In this document: positions 25,277-34,425 of the stretch, piece by piece
Numbering within the stretch: the first letter of the stretch is position 1
Layout of the letters: each line of letters begins with the position of its first letter
Assembly (NCBI GenBank): GCA_016719785.1
Contig: JADJYJ010000005.1
Coordinates: 3,395 to 67,394 of the forward strand
Length of the DNA: 64,000 nucleotides
Source of the DNA: Candidatus Amarolinea dominans
GTDB lineage: Bacteria; Chloroflexota; Anaerolineae; SSC4; Amarolineaceae
Direction: 5' to 3'
Translations under genes and position numbers: made by a program
The notes under the pieces: generated by a model
Seen by the model: only the letters and a program-made list of their open reading frames with translations
Told to the model about the DNA's origin: nothing
Databases searched by the model: none

Positions 25277-25903
25277 ATGAACACACCCGTGGATCAGGTC
25301 GGTTTGGCCCCCTACTGGCTCCTTTGCGCCATTGCCGCCGGCGCAATGATGCTGGCCGATTACTGGCTGACCCTGTGGGCGGCGCAGCCGGCGCTGCGGG
25401 CCGGCGCTGTGTACGAACTCAACCCCTGGCTGCGGTCGGCCGTGACCAATCAACGTTGGTTTTATGGGCCGTTCATGGCCGCGGCGCTGGGCGTCATCGT
25501 CATGTTGGCACTAATTGGCAGCATGGTGCGCGGCGCGGAAGATGCCTTCCTCTTTTATGCCCTCAGCAGCGGCATCATCGTGACGCGGCTGCACCTGGTG
25601 ATCTTGCATCTGCTCAACCGCCTGCGCCCGGCCCGGCGCGCAGATTCGCCCCTGCGCGTGCTAACCGTATCCGCGGCCCTACTCAAACTAGCCAAACAGC
25701 AAACAGCCCTGACTGTGTTGTGGACGCTGGCCGTCCGTTTCAACCGCTTGCCCTGGCTGCAGCCCTGGCTGGTAGGCGCGGCCGCCGGCTTCATGCTCAT
25801 GGCCGCCATGTCGCTGTTCTGGCATGAAATCGAACTGCGCCGCCTGCGCCGCACCTACTCCGCCAGCGCCCCGTTGCCCATCAAGAACAATTCCCGCCCG
25901 TAA
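25277..25903 (+). CDS. Integral membrane protein of unknown function
   Basis: A 208-residue protein from ATG 25277 with gagagg upstream. Four to five hydrophobic helices: YWLLCAIAAGAMMLADYWLT, FMAAALGVIVMLALIGS, FLFYALSSGIIVTRLHLVIL, and WLVGAAAGFMLMAAMSLF. A conserved-looking ADYWLTLW...YELNPWL pattern resembles the 'D..LT...E.NP' loop of DUF5658-type proteins, but I cannot be sure of that family. The short spacer upstream (25182-25250) contains palindromes of the family described at 17896. Confidence 0.55.
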   Translation: MNTPVDQVGLAPYWLLCAIAAGAMMLADYWLTLWAAQPALRAGAVYELNPWLRSAVTNQRWFYGPFMAAALGVIVMLALIGSMVRGAEDAFLFYALSSGIIVTRLHLVILHLLNRLRPARRADSPLRVLTVSAALLKLAKQQTALTVLWTLAVRFNRLPWLQPWLVGAAAGFMLMAAMSLFWHEIELRRLRRTYSASAPLPIKNNSRP

Positions 25904-25974
25904 GAACGACTCCTCCGCGCCCTTGCGTTGAATTCGTCAACGCCAAGACCCAAAGGGCGTCCTTGCCCCGCGCT

Positions 25975-28900
25975 TCACCGTGAGAGCGAGATGCGATCCA
26001 CCTCGATCACATCCGCGCCGCCGGGCTGAATGTACAGCCGCGGCAAGCCTGCCCGCTCAGGATCGTATAGCCCGGCCATGAGGCGATAGACCCCTGGCGC
26101 CAAATCAGCCGGCAGATCAAGATCATAGGTCGTGACGGCCACCTCGCCCGGCAGCCACGCGCGGGTGGGACGGTCGCCCGGCGCCAGATTGACCTGGCTG
26201 CGCATCTGCCCATCCTCATCCCACAACTGCACGAAACTGCCCAGATCGGTCGCCGGAGAGATCAGCGCCTGCCAGGCCAGGGTGACGCGCCAGGTCTGCC
26301 CCGGTCGGTCAGGCCGCGGGGCCAGATTGGCGCCCAGCAGGCGCAGCACGCCGTTGAAGTCCGCGCCGATGGCGATCTCCAGCGGCGGCGGATCGAAGCG
26401 CCGCGTGCTGCTCAGCACGGTCAACGGTAAGATGGCCGCGACTCCGGCTGACGTCCCATCCGCCCCGCTCAGCGCGAGGTGCAGGGTCCAGGCGCCGGCC
26501 GTGGCGCTGATGGGCAGCGACGGCGCGGCCAGGGTCAACACCTGCGCCTGCGCCGGCCAGGCAGACGGCGCCCAGTCAGACGCCAGGGCCAGGATTGGGC
26601 CGGGCAGCGCAGTTCCGTCCGCGGCCTGCCACTCCAGGTGCAGGCGATAATTGGCCGCGGGCGCCATCTCCCCCACCTGCCACCAGAGCGCCAGCGCCAG
26701 GCGAGATCCAGGCTCCGCGGCCGCCGGCGCCAGCCAGCCGCGGCTGAGGGTCAGGTCAGGCGCCAGGCGCTGCGCCGCGGGCAGGGTCACAGCAGCGGCC
26801 GGCGCGGGTGGACCGGCCAGTCCTTGCCTGACCAGCGCCGGTATCTGCACAGCGGTCAGGCGCACCCCGGCGCCCTGCGAAACGCCACGAGCGTCCAGCA
26901 CCTCCAGGCTGGCGGGCTGACCCTCGGCATAGACGCGCAGACGTACGTCGTAGACGCCAGCCGGTGTACCCGCCCACATCTGCAGGGGCACGACGGCAAA
27001 TACCGGTGCGCCTGGCCGCCAGCGGTTGGTGGGAAAATCGTACACTGACAGGCGCCGGTCGGCTATTTGCCCCCACACCTGGCCCTGGTCATCCACGATC
27101 TCCGCGGCCAGCTTGAGGTCCGCGCTGAGCGGCTGCAGGGCCTGCCATTCCAGGCGCAGCGTCGAAGTCGGCACGCCGGCCGCCGCGGGCTGGCTCCACC
27201 CCAGCAGCTTCACCTGGCCGCCAAAGGTCAGATCGCTGGGCACGGTCAGCGGCGGCGCGGCGCTGAACACCGCGTCCGGCGGCAGGGAAAAATGGCGCAG
27301 GCCGATCTGCGCGAACTGAGCCGGAACCGGCAGCTCGGTCCCCGCCCGCGCCAGTTGATCGGCCACAAAGCCAACCGGATCCACCACGTTGTCCTGCCAG
27401 CTAACCAGCCAGGCCCCCGACCGCCCGGCGACCTGCGCCTGTAACGTCGTTGCCGCGTCGTAACCAAGCACCTGGTTCACATCCAGCACATCGAAGGACG
27501 GCAGGCGCAGCGGCGGCCGCAACGGGGCATAGTAATTCCAAACCGGAAAGGCATGACCGCTCACCAGAATGATGGTTTCATCATCTTGACTATGCGAAAC
27601 TGCATAGTGAGCCGCGCCGCGCCAATCGGCCTTAGCGAAAGCAGGGTCGGAGAACCAGTTGTTTACGGATTGGATGGAGAGCAGCAGCGCGAGGCCAAGC
27701 AGAAGCCCCGCCAACGGCCGACCGCGCCCGCTGCGCCAGGTCCACAAACCGCTTAGCCCGCTGCCCAACAGCAGGTAGAACGCGGGCGTCACCAGCAGGA
27801 GGTAGCGGGGGTTGAACTTGGGTGTGCGCAGGGCGAGGAGCAGAATCAGGAACGACCGGCAGGAGCAGGTAGAGGAGCAAGAAGATGAGAGCCAGGCCGG
27901 CGCGGCGGCGATCTGCGACCTGGCGAACAAGGAGCAAGCCCAGGCCGAGCAGCGCGGCAGCCAGGATCAAGCCCCACGCGGGCAGCCAGGCAACCGCGGT
28001 CGTTTCCAGCATCATCTCCGGCGCGCCCAGGGTGAGGGCGATGGCGAGATGGCGTAGGGCTTCACCGATCTTCAGCGGGCCTTGCCAGTAGCTGGCGTCT
28101 ACCTGGTAGCGGTTGAGCAGGAAGGGGAGCCAGGGGATGTAGAGCAGTAGAACGGCAACGGTCGCCAGCCCAGCCTCAAGCAGGCGTTGGCGCCAATCGG
28201 CAGCAGAGCGCAGCCAAAGCGCCAGCAGATAGAAAATTCCCAGGGCCAGGAGGAGAAAAAGGGCGAAGTAGTGGGTGTAGAGCGCGGCCGCGGCGGTGAG
28301 CACGGCCGTCAGCCACAACCAACGCCGCGCGTGCGCAGCGCCGGTCATGAGCAGCCGCAGCAAGAGGTAGGCGATCAGAACGCCCAGGCCGGTGAGCAGG
28401 GTGTAGTTGCGCGCCTCTTGCGCGTAGTAAAGCCAGGGCGGCGAAAGAACGGTCAGGAGGAGCAACGGCAGCGCGAAGCCGAATGAATTCGGGGCGAGAC
28501 GCCCGCCGAATGAATTCGGGGCGAACGGGCGTTCCGCCGCAAGGTCGGCCTGCGCCGACCGGCGCCGCGTCCGCGCAGCGCCGCCGAATGAATTCGGGGC
28601 GAACGGGCGTTCCGCCGCAAGGTCGGCCTGCGCCGACCCACGCCGCGTCCGCGTAGGTGGACGCCTGGCGGTACGCCCTTTAGATGCGATTTCAATCGCC
28701 TGGCCCGAGGCAAACCGCCAGAGGCGGCGCTGCAGGGCCAGGAGCAGGGGGAGGGTGAGCAGGCCGGCGGCCACGGAGGGGAAGCGCAGGGCCCATTCGC
28801 TGGCGCCGGCCAGCCGCGTCCAACCGGCGACCAGGACGTAGTAGAGCGGCGGCTGGATGTCGTCGGCGGTCCAGCGCGCCAGATCGGCCAGATTGCGCTG

Positions 28901-29038
28901 GCTGATGGCCGCGGTCACGCCTTCATCGTACCAGAGGCTGGGCGCGGCCAGGCGGTGAAGGCGCAGCGCCAGGGCCAACAAGAGAAGAAGCAGCACAGGC
29001 CACAGACGGCGAGCGGGATGGATTGGGTGTGTTGGCAT
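25975..29038 (-). CDS. GT39/PMT-like membrane glycosyltransferase with C-terminal beta domains (one frameshift)
   Basis: Two frames (27632-29038 and 25975-27930) join near 27855 where LLLYLLLPVV continues LILLLALRTPKFNPRYLLLVTP. The N-terminal half has about ten transmembrane helices and the GT-C signature LWYDEGVTAA (catalytic Asp-Glu in the first loop), then IQPPLYYVLVAGW and YYAQEARNYTLLTGLGVL. The rest is extracytoplasmic with three beta-sandwich segments (RLEWQALQPLSADL; WRVTLAWQAL; DLDLPADLAPGVYRLMAGLY). It should transfer a sugar from a polyprenyl carrier outside the membrane. About 60 residues encoded by palindromic repeats interrupt it after residue 130. ATG 29038 chosen from hydrophobic start context. 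Confidence 0.75.
28478..28706 (-). repeat. Palindromic repeats inserted in frame inside the glycosyltransferase gene
   Basis: Three copies of ccgaatgaattcggggcga and two of gggcgttccgccgcaaggtc + ggcctgcgccgacc, then gatgcgatttcaatcgc. They are translated as SAQADLAAERPFAPNSFGG twice, between two transmembrane segments, and keep the reading frame. The same modules are intergenic at 17896-18016. Confidence 0.85.
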
Positions 29039-29132
29039 GATGGGAATTGTAACGCAGGAGCGGTGAGCGTCCAAACCGGCGGCGCCGCGGAGGCCGGCTC
29101 GCTAACTTGCGGCGGGGGTGGTGTAGCTGACC

Positions 29133-29217
29133 AGTTGTTCCTGCAGGCGTTGAACCCGGCGCTCCAGGCCGCCCGGCTCCTCCAGCGGCTCGCCGCGGGC
29201 CGCGGCCAGGGTCAATT
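29133..29217 (-). repeat. 85-bp direct repeat, left copy
   Basis: Almost identical to 34173-34257 (starts agttgttcctgcaggcgttg, ends gtcaatt). On the minus strand it encodes LTLAAARGEPLEEPGGLERR VQRLQEQL, a coiled-coil-like protein tail. Here it continues to VSYTTPAAS and stop; in the right copy it abuts the histidine kinase start. Confidence 0.8.
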
Positions 29218-29221
29218 GCGC

Positions 29222-29360
29222 TGAGCAGGCGGCAGAAGCCGATGCCGCGGCTGATGGCCCAGTCAATGATGCCGCCGCAGAGTGCGCCCGATTGGGAGAG
29301 GAACGCGATGTGGCCGCGGGGCCGCATGTCTTTGACGAAGGTGGTGTTGAGCATTGGAGC
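29222..29360 (-). pseudogene. Internal fragment of ADP-forming acetate-CoA ligase
   Basis: Encodes LNTTFVKDMRPRGHIAFLSQ SGALCGGIIDWAISRGIGF, matching residues in the full gene at 35985-36106 nearly word for word. It is joined at its 3' side directly to the 85-bp repeat. Fragment of a partial duplication; not functional. Confidence 0.75.
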
Positions 29361-29466
29361 GCAAAGGCGCCAGGACGCAGCGGCCTCGATCAAGCCAGTT
29401 TACGCAAGGGGGCCGGTCCTCGATGCCATCGAGCCAGCGGAGCAGAAACGATGATGCAAAAGAACA

Positions 29467-29490
29467 GAGCCGGTCGGGGGTGACCGGCTC
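29467..29490 (-). terminator. Rho-independent terminator of the RTX gene
   Basis: 9-bp stem gagccggtc / gaccggctc, loop gggggt, 49 bp after the RTX stop on the minus strand, followed there by tgttctttt. Confidence 0.6.
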
Positions 29491-29538
29491 CGCAGGCGCT
29501 GGGTTGATCGCCCCAACGCTGACTTCGACGCTGTGTCG

Positions 29539-30135
29539 CTAACAGATCACACTCTCGACAGTGTGAAGCGTATCTGGTCCGCTCAGCACGTCGTACGCAG
29601 TATCGGCGCCATTGCCCCCCTTGACCGTGTCCAGCGCGCCGTCGCCGCCGCAGCCGCCCCCCGCGTAGAGGATGTCGTTGCCCGCGTCTCCAGTGAGTAC
29701 GTCCGCGCCGATCCCGCCATCAAGGGTGTCATTGCCAACGTCGCCCAGCAGCGTGTCATTGCCCGCGCCGCCACTAAGAGTGTCGTTGCCGGCCTGTCCA
29801 TAAAGGGTGTCATCGCCATCATTGCCATTCATAATGTCGTCGTTCGCCCCGCCTTCCGTGCCGCCATACAGGGTGTCATTGTCAGCGCCGCCGTTCATGG
29901 TGTCGCTGCCGGCCTTACCGTAGATGACATCGTCCCCGGCATCGCCATCGAGCAGGTCGTTGCCATTGCCGCCGTTGATCGTGTCCCCGCGCCCCGTGTT
30001 TTCCCCCAGCATCTTGCCCCGCGGCCAGGGCCGTCCATAGCCGTCGGGTAGGCGTAGCTGCTGCCGTTGAACGTCACATGGAGGGTCGTCGCGTCGCCGC
30101 TGATCGTCACACTGTCACCAGCCAGGTCATCGCCA
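29539..30135 (-). CDS. RTX-type calcium-binding repeat protein, C-terminal part
   Basis: Residues follow the nonapeptide G-G-x-G-x-D-x-L-x: NGGNGNDLLDGDAGDD, GGADNDTLYGG, GGAGNDTLLGDVGNDTLDGG, about 12 repeats, ending LHTVESVIC. The repeats form a Ca-binding beta-roll in secreted proteins. The upstream 40 residues (GDDLAGDSVTISGDATTLHV TF) are in another frame joined near 30010. The N-terminus is not visible: upstream lies an unusual G-rich stretch (30290-30330) and then the CSLREA fragment, which may originally have been the same protein. Exported by analogy with RTX proteins. Confidence 0.7.
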
Positions 30136-30385
30136 TGCTGCCGCGCCACCCTCAGATGTAGACACCGCCGAAGGGCGGAGCCATAAATCAACGCGGGATG
30201 GATGACGGGCCGTGCACGTCGTGTCTACCGGTCTGCTCGGCGCCCCCCGCATTTGTGAGGACGCTGGCGCCCTGGCCGGGGCGGGGACCTGTCGGTGGTG
30301 TGGGTGTTGGGGGGGGCGGGGGGGCAATTGTGCGCCTGGTACATTGACCATTGGTAAAGCGTGCCGTTTGAATCAGGTTATAACC

Positions 30386-31125
30386 CTACTGGTAAAGACG
30401 GGTTTGTTTCGGCGGGGCGGGTCGTGTTCTATTTGTGTGCCGCGGTTCTGATGCCCCGTGTGGCTCGGCGGCCAGCACGCGATTGCCATAAATAGTGCTG
30501 TGAACAATGTTCAACGTGCCGCCGCTGTTAAGGATCCCCCCACCACTGCTAAAAGCACTGTTGTTAGTAATGGTGCTGTTGGTGATAGTCACTTCGGTGC
30601 CGGATTGCATCTTGATGGCGCCGCCGTGAGCGTCGTAGGTTCCGTCAGCGATGTTGTCAGAGAGGGTACTGTTGGCAATATTCAAAATACCGCTCTGTAC
30701 CCTAATGCCGCCGCCATCCCAATTGGTGGAAGGATGCCCATTCGAGATGGTGATGTTGTTGAGCGTCAGATTGGCGCCAGTGGACAAGTTGTTGAGCGTC
30801 AGATTGTCGGCAGTGTACAAATAGAAGATGCGGAACGCAGGTGTGTTCGCATCACTGCTGCGTTTGATGGTGGAACCATTGCCGTTGATGGTGATCTGGC
30901 TGGTGATAACGGGCAGGCCGTTGCCGCCCCTGTTGTTGGCGGAGTTGTCAATGGTATCCAGTATGTAGTTTGCACTGGAAGCCAGTTCGATGACGTCGGC
31001 CCCGCTGCCGGCGGTGCAGTCCGTCGAACCGGATTGGCTATCGTCGTTGGCATTAATGATGGCTTCCCGCAGGGAGCATTGGCCGTTGGTGTTTTGTTCG
31101 TATGCGGTGGTGGTAACGGTGATGG
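30386..31125 (-). pseudogene. CSLREA-domain / right-handed beta-helix surface protein fragment
   Basis: Reads ITVTTTAYEQNTNGQCSLRE AIINAND..., the CSLREA motif that normally follows a signal peptide. Beta-helix rungs come next: SQITINGNGSTIKRS, NLTLNNLSTGANLTLNNITI, GGGIRVQSGILNIANSTLSD N, GGGILNSGGTLNIVHSTIYG. Its 5' end is fused in frame to a response-regulator receiver domain cut in mid-domain, and its 3' end runs into non-homologous residues (NRTRPAPPKQTRLYQ). No signal peptide remains. Either a rearrangement product or an assembly chimera. Confidence 0.6.
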
Positions 31126-34100
31126 TGGCCTCGATGCCGTCGCAGACCGGCATGTGGATGTCCATCACGATCACGTCCGGGCGGGCGCTGCGGGCCAGGG
31201 CTTGGGCCTCCAGACCGTCATGAGCCATGCCCACCACGTGCAGGCCATAGGCGGTCAGCAGATTGTGGAGACCCTCCAAAAAGATGGGTTGGTCGTCCAC
31301 CAGCAGCACCCGCAGGTCTTTGAGGGGGCCAGCCAGCTCCCCGATTCCCTCCCGCCCCACCGGGAAGCTGATTTCGATGGCCGTGCCCTCCCCCGGCCGG
31401 CTGCGGATTTGCAGGTCGCCGCCCAGGGCCGCGGCGCGCTCGGCCATGCCCGCCAAGCCGAAATGTCCCGCGTCCGCAGTGGACGGTCCCGCGGGCTGAC
31501 CCAGGTCGGAGAGCGGCCGGGCCGTGTCGGGGAGAAGCGCCCGGGCGTCGAAGCCCCGCCCCGCGTCGGCGATGGTCACGCGCATCCGCGCCCCCTCCTG
31601 GCGGAAGCTGATCCGGGCCTGCTCCACGCCGCTGTGCCGCCGGACGTTGGTCAGGCTCTCCTGGATGATGCGCAGCAGGTGCAGCTCCTTGTCCGGCGGC
31701 AGCAGCAGACCGGGCTGGGGCGGCAGATCCAGCGTCACCTCCATCTGGTAGAGCTGGCGCAGACGGACGGCGTAGGCTTGCAGATTGCCCCAGAAGTCCT
31801 GGGGCGCCGCAGCCAGGCTGCTGCGCATGCCCAGGATGAACTCCCGGACCTGGTTGTGGCCTTCTTGGGCCACTTCGCCCAACTGTTCCAGGGCGATGAG
31901 GCCGGCCTCTTCCTTGCCCGCGGCCAGGAGGGCGGCGGCGGTTTGGCTTTGCAGGCTGAGAAAGCCAAAGATCTGCCCCAGGTGGTCGTGGAGATCCCGG
32001 CCGATCTGCGCCCGCTCCTCCAGCACCGCGATCGAGCGCTGCTGGCTGAGCAGCCGGGCCTCGGTGATCATGCGCTCTGTGACGTCCCGGCTGAAGCGGG
32101 CATAGCCCAGCAGATGGCCGGCGCTGTCGTAGATGCCGGCGATGCGGGAGGCGATCTGGCGGAGGCCGTTGGGGCCGGCCAGCGCCATCACGTATTCGTG
32201 CGCCGTGATTTTCCACCCGGCGCAGCCCCGCCTCGAAGCGGGCCGCGTCCCGCTCCTGGGCGCAGATGTGGGCGATGGGTTGGCCCAGGGCGTCGGCCTC
32301 ACGGATGCCGTACATCGCCTCGGCCCGATGGTTGAAAAAGGTGATGCGCAGCTCCCGGTCGGTGGTAATGATGGCGTAGTCCGTGGCGCTGCGCAGGATG
32401 TTGTCGAGATAGGCACGGGCGTCGGCCAACGCGATCGTCCGCTCGGCCACCCGCCCATCCAGATCCCGGACCAGGGCGCGGAGTTCGCCGGTCATTTTGT
32501 TGAAGGATTCGGTCACATAGCCAAACTCGTCGCGCGCCAGCACTGGGATGGTCACATCCAACTGTCCGGCATCCACTTTTCGCAGGCCCACCAATAGATT
32601 GTCCAGCGGCCGCACCAGGACGGCGCGAAAATAGAAGGGGATGGTCAGAAGCAGCACGGCCGTGCTGAGCAGGATTACGTAGAAATAGGGTAGTAGAAAG
32701 GTGTGCAGGGTGCGGCGGAATTCGAGATGGAATGCTGCAGCCGCGCCGTCCGCGTTCCCGGCGTAGGGCAAATCCTGGGCAAGCTGAAAATAGGCCAGCC
32801 GGGTGTTGCCGTTCCCCGGCAGCGCGCCGAGCAGCCGATAGGAATGCCAGGGAACGCGCATGTCGAACGGGACAGGGTCGTCAAGGGCCACGAAGCTTGT
32901 CTCGAAGACGCCATCCGGGTAAAGGGTCAACTGCAGGGTATTTCGGTGCGTTTCAGTGCGGGATTCAGGCAGATTCAGCCAGGTGACGGTCGTTTTTTGG
33001 GGCGCGCGGTGAATGTAGAGACCCCCGACTTCGTTGGCGGCCGGCGGGTCCAGATCCAGCCCCAGCAGGAAAATGGCCGGGACGCGGCCGTATTGAAACA
33101 ACGAATCTAGCAGGAATGCCTCCCGGCCAAAAGAGACGACTGAATTGCGCATGACATAGAATTCGGACCAATTCTTGCCGAAAAAGGGAAAGGCGAAGCC
33201 GATCGCCGCATGGTTGTATTCTTCGGGCAACGATTCATCCCACGCAGGCTCGAAGCGGTAGGCAACCCAGTTGGTGGTGTATCCGCCCCGCGCGTTCGGG
33301 CTAAAGCGCAGGGTCTTGCCCGTCAGGTCGCTGTTCGGATTGTGGTAGGATTGGGTGAAGGGTTGAGTGAGCAAATAGCCCATCGCTCCGGTGAGCGCCA
33401 TCAGGCTCGCCAGAGAAACCGCCGCTAGTTTGACGATGAACGAGGTCTGCTCCGGCAGCGCCTGCAGGTAATAAAGGATGAAAATCAGCACGGTGGCCAG
33501 AATCCCCACTGAGATGAGCGCGAAAGCGACATATTCGGAAAAAGGGGCATTGTCTCGTAATAGACTGATCCCCATGATGAGAAGCAGGAGCAGCCCGATC
33601 AGTGCGGTGTTGCGCGCGCGCCGCGCCAGCGCCTCCCTGGGTTGCCAGAATTTGCGCCAATAAGGGGCCGGCCGGAGGTCGGTCAGGGCGACCTTGCGCA
33701 GCGCCACCCACGCGATCCAGACGATGAAGAAGATGAGCGTCCACCCCGGGCGATAGCGGATGGCGCCCTGTGCCAGCATGACGTAGCGGTAGATGGCAAA
33801 TCCCAGCTCCCCCAGCGGATAGAGCAGGGAGAGCCAGAAGGCCACGCGCATCTCCCGCTTCTCCGCGGGGAAGGCGGCCGGAAAGCGATAGGCGAATTGC
33901 AGCAGGCAGACCAGTCCGGCGGTCAGGAAGACGGTTTGCAGGGGCAAGACGAGCTGGCCGGCGTGGGGATAGAGGGTTTCCTCCAAGAAGATGCACAGGA
34001 TGGCGCCCGCCATTCCCGCAAAGGCCCCCAGGAGAAAGCCCATCGTCACCGCTTTTTCGCCATGCTGCCGGGCGCGGCGCAGCAGCAGTCCCAGGTAAGC

Positions 34101-34172
34101 GATCACAAAGCCGATGAAGATGAGCAGAGAGAAATCGCTGAGCGCAGTGGGGGTCAAGTAGAAAGGATGCAT
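31126..34172 (-). CDS. Hybrid sensor histidine kinase (7TM, HAMP, PAS, HisKA_3, HATPase, truncated receiver)
   Basis: The first frame (to about 32213) has seven N-terminal transmembrane helices (residues 10-270) and an extracellular beta domain (about 280-480). Another helix, a HAMP domain (VRPLDNLLVGLRKVDAGQLD VTIPV) and a PAS domain (DYAIITTDRELRITFFNHRA) follow. After one frameshift comes ERAQIGRDLHDHLGQIFGFL, a HisKA_3 dimerisation box with the phospho-His in LHDH. ATP-binding N, G1 and G2 boxes follow (IIQESLTNVRRHS, ADAGRGFDA, FGLAGMAERAAALGG), then a receiver (LLVDDQPIFLEGL ... VIVMDIHMPVCDG). The receiver loses its last two helices at a junction with a CSLREA protein. NarL/DesK-type kinase; signal unknown. 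Confidence 0.8.
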
Positions 34173-34257
34173 AGTTGTTCCTGCAGGCGTTGAACCCGGC
34201 GCTCCAGGCCGCCCGGCTCCTCTAGCGGCTCGCCGCGGGCCGCGGCAAGGGTCAATT
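34173..34257 (-). repeat. 85-bp direct repeat, right copy
   Basis: Partner of 29133-29217 in the same orientation. Its left edge coincides exactly with the kinase start codon region (34172), marking a rearrangement breakpoint. The two copies flank about 5 kb carrying the RTX, CSLREA and kinase genes. Confidence 0.8.
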
Positions 34258-34425
34258 ACAGCGAGCGGATGGGCGCCTGGCCGATCAACGCCACGAAGTC
34301 GGCCAGGTCGCCGGCGTCTGCTCCTTCCAACGCCAGCAGGTAGTCGCCGCGGGCTTCGAGCTGGATGATGACCGGCGCGAAGCCGTGCTGCATCAAGATG
34401 AGGTTGGTAAGCTCAAGCCAGGATG
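34256..34425 (-). pseudogene. C-terminal scrap of a Fic-like protein
   Basis: The minus frame reads ELTNLILMQHGFAPVIIQLE ARGDYLLALEGADAGDLADF VALIGQ. The pattern '(L/M)-N-L-(I/L)-L-x-x-x-G-(Y/F)-x-P-x-I-I ... Y...ALE.A..GDL..F' is that of the last helices of Fic/Doc proteins. No FIC catalytic motif (HPFxxGNG) is present. It overlaps the last codons of the ligase gene in another frame, so it is a truncated neighbour, not a gene extension. Identification rests on motif memory only. Confidence 0.4.

Noticed and set aside
30290..30330. G-quadruplex regulatory element in the poly-G stretch
   Set aside because: Possible by composition, but it lies at a probable rearrangement or chimeric join, so it may be a sequence artefact.
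30458..32335. 625-codon plus-strand ORF over the kinase
   Set aside because: Antisense shadow of HisKA_3/HATPase and receiver coding sequence on the minus strand.
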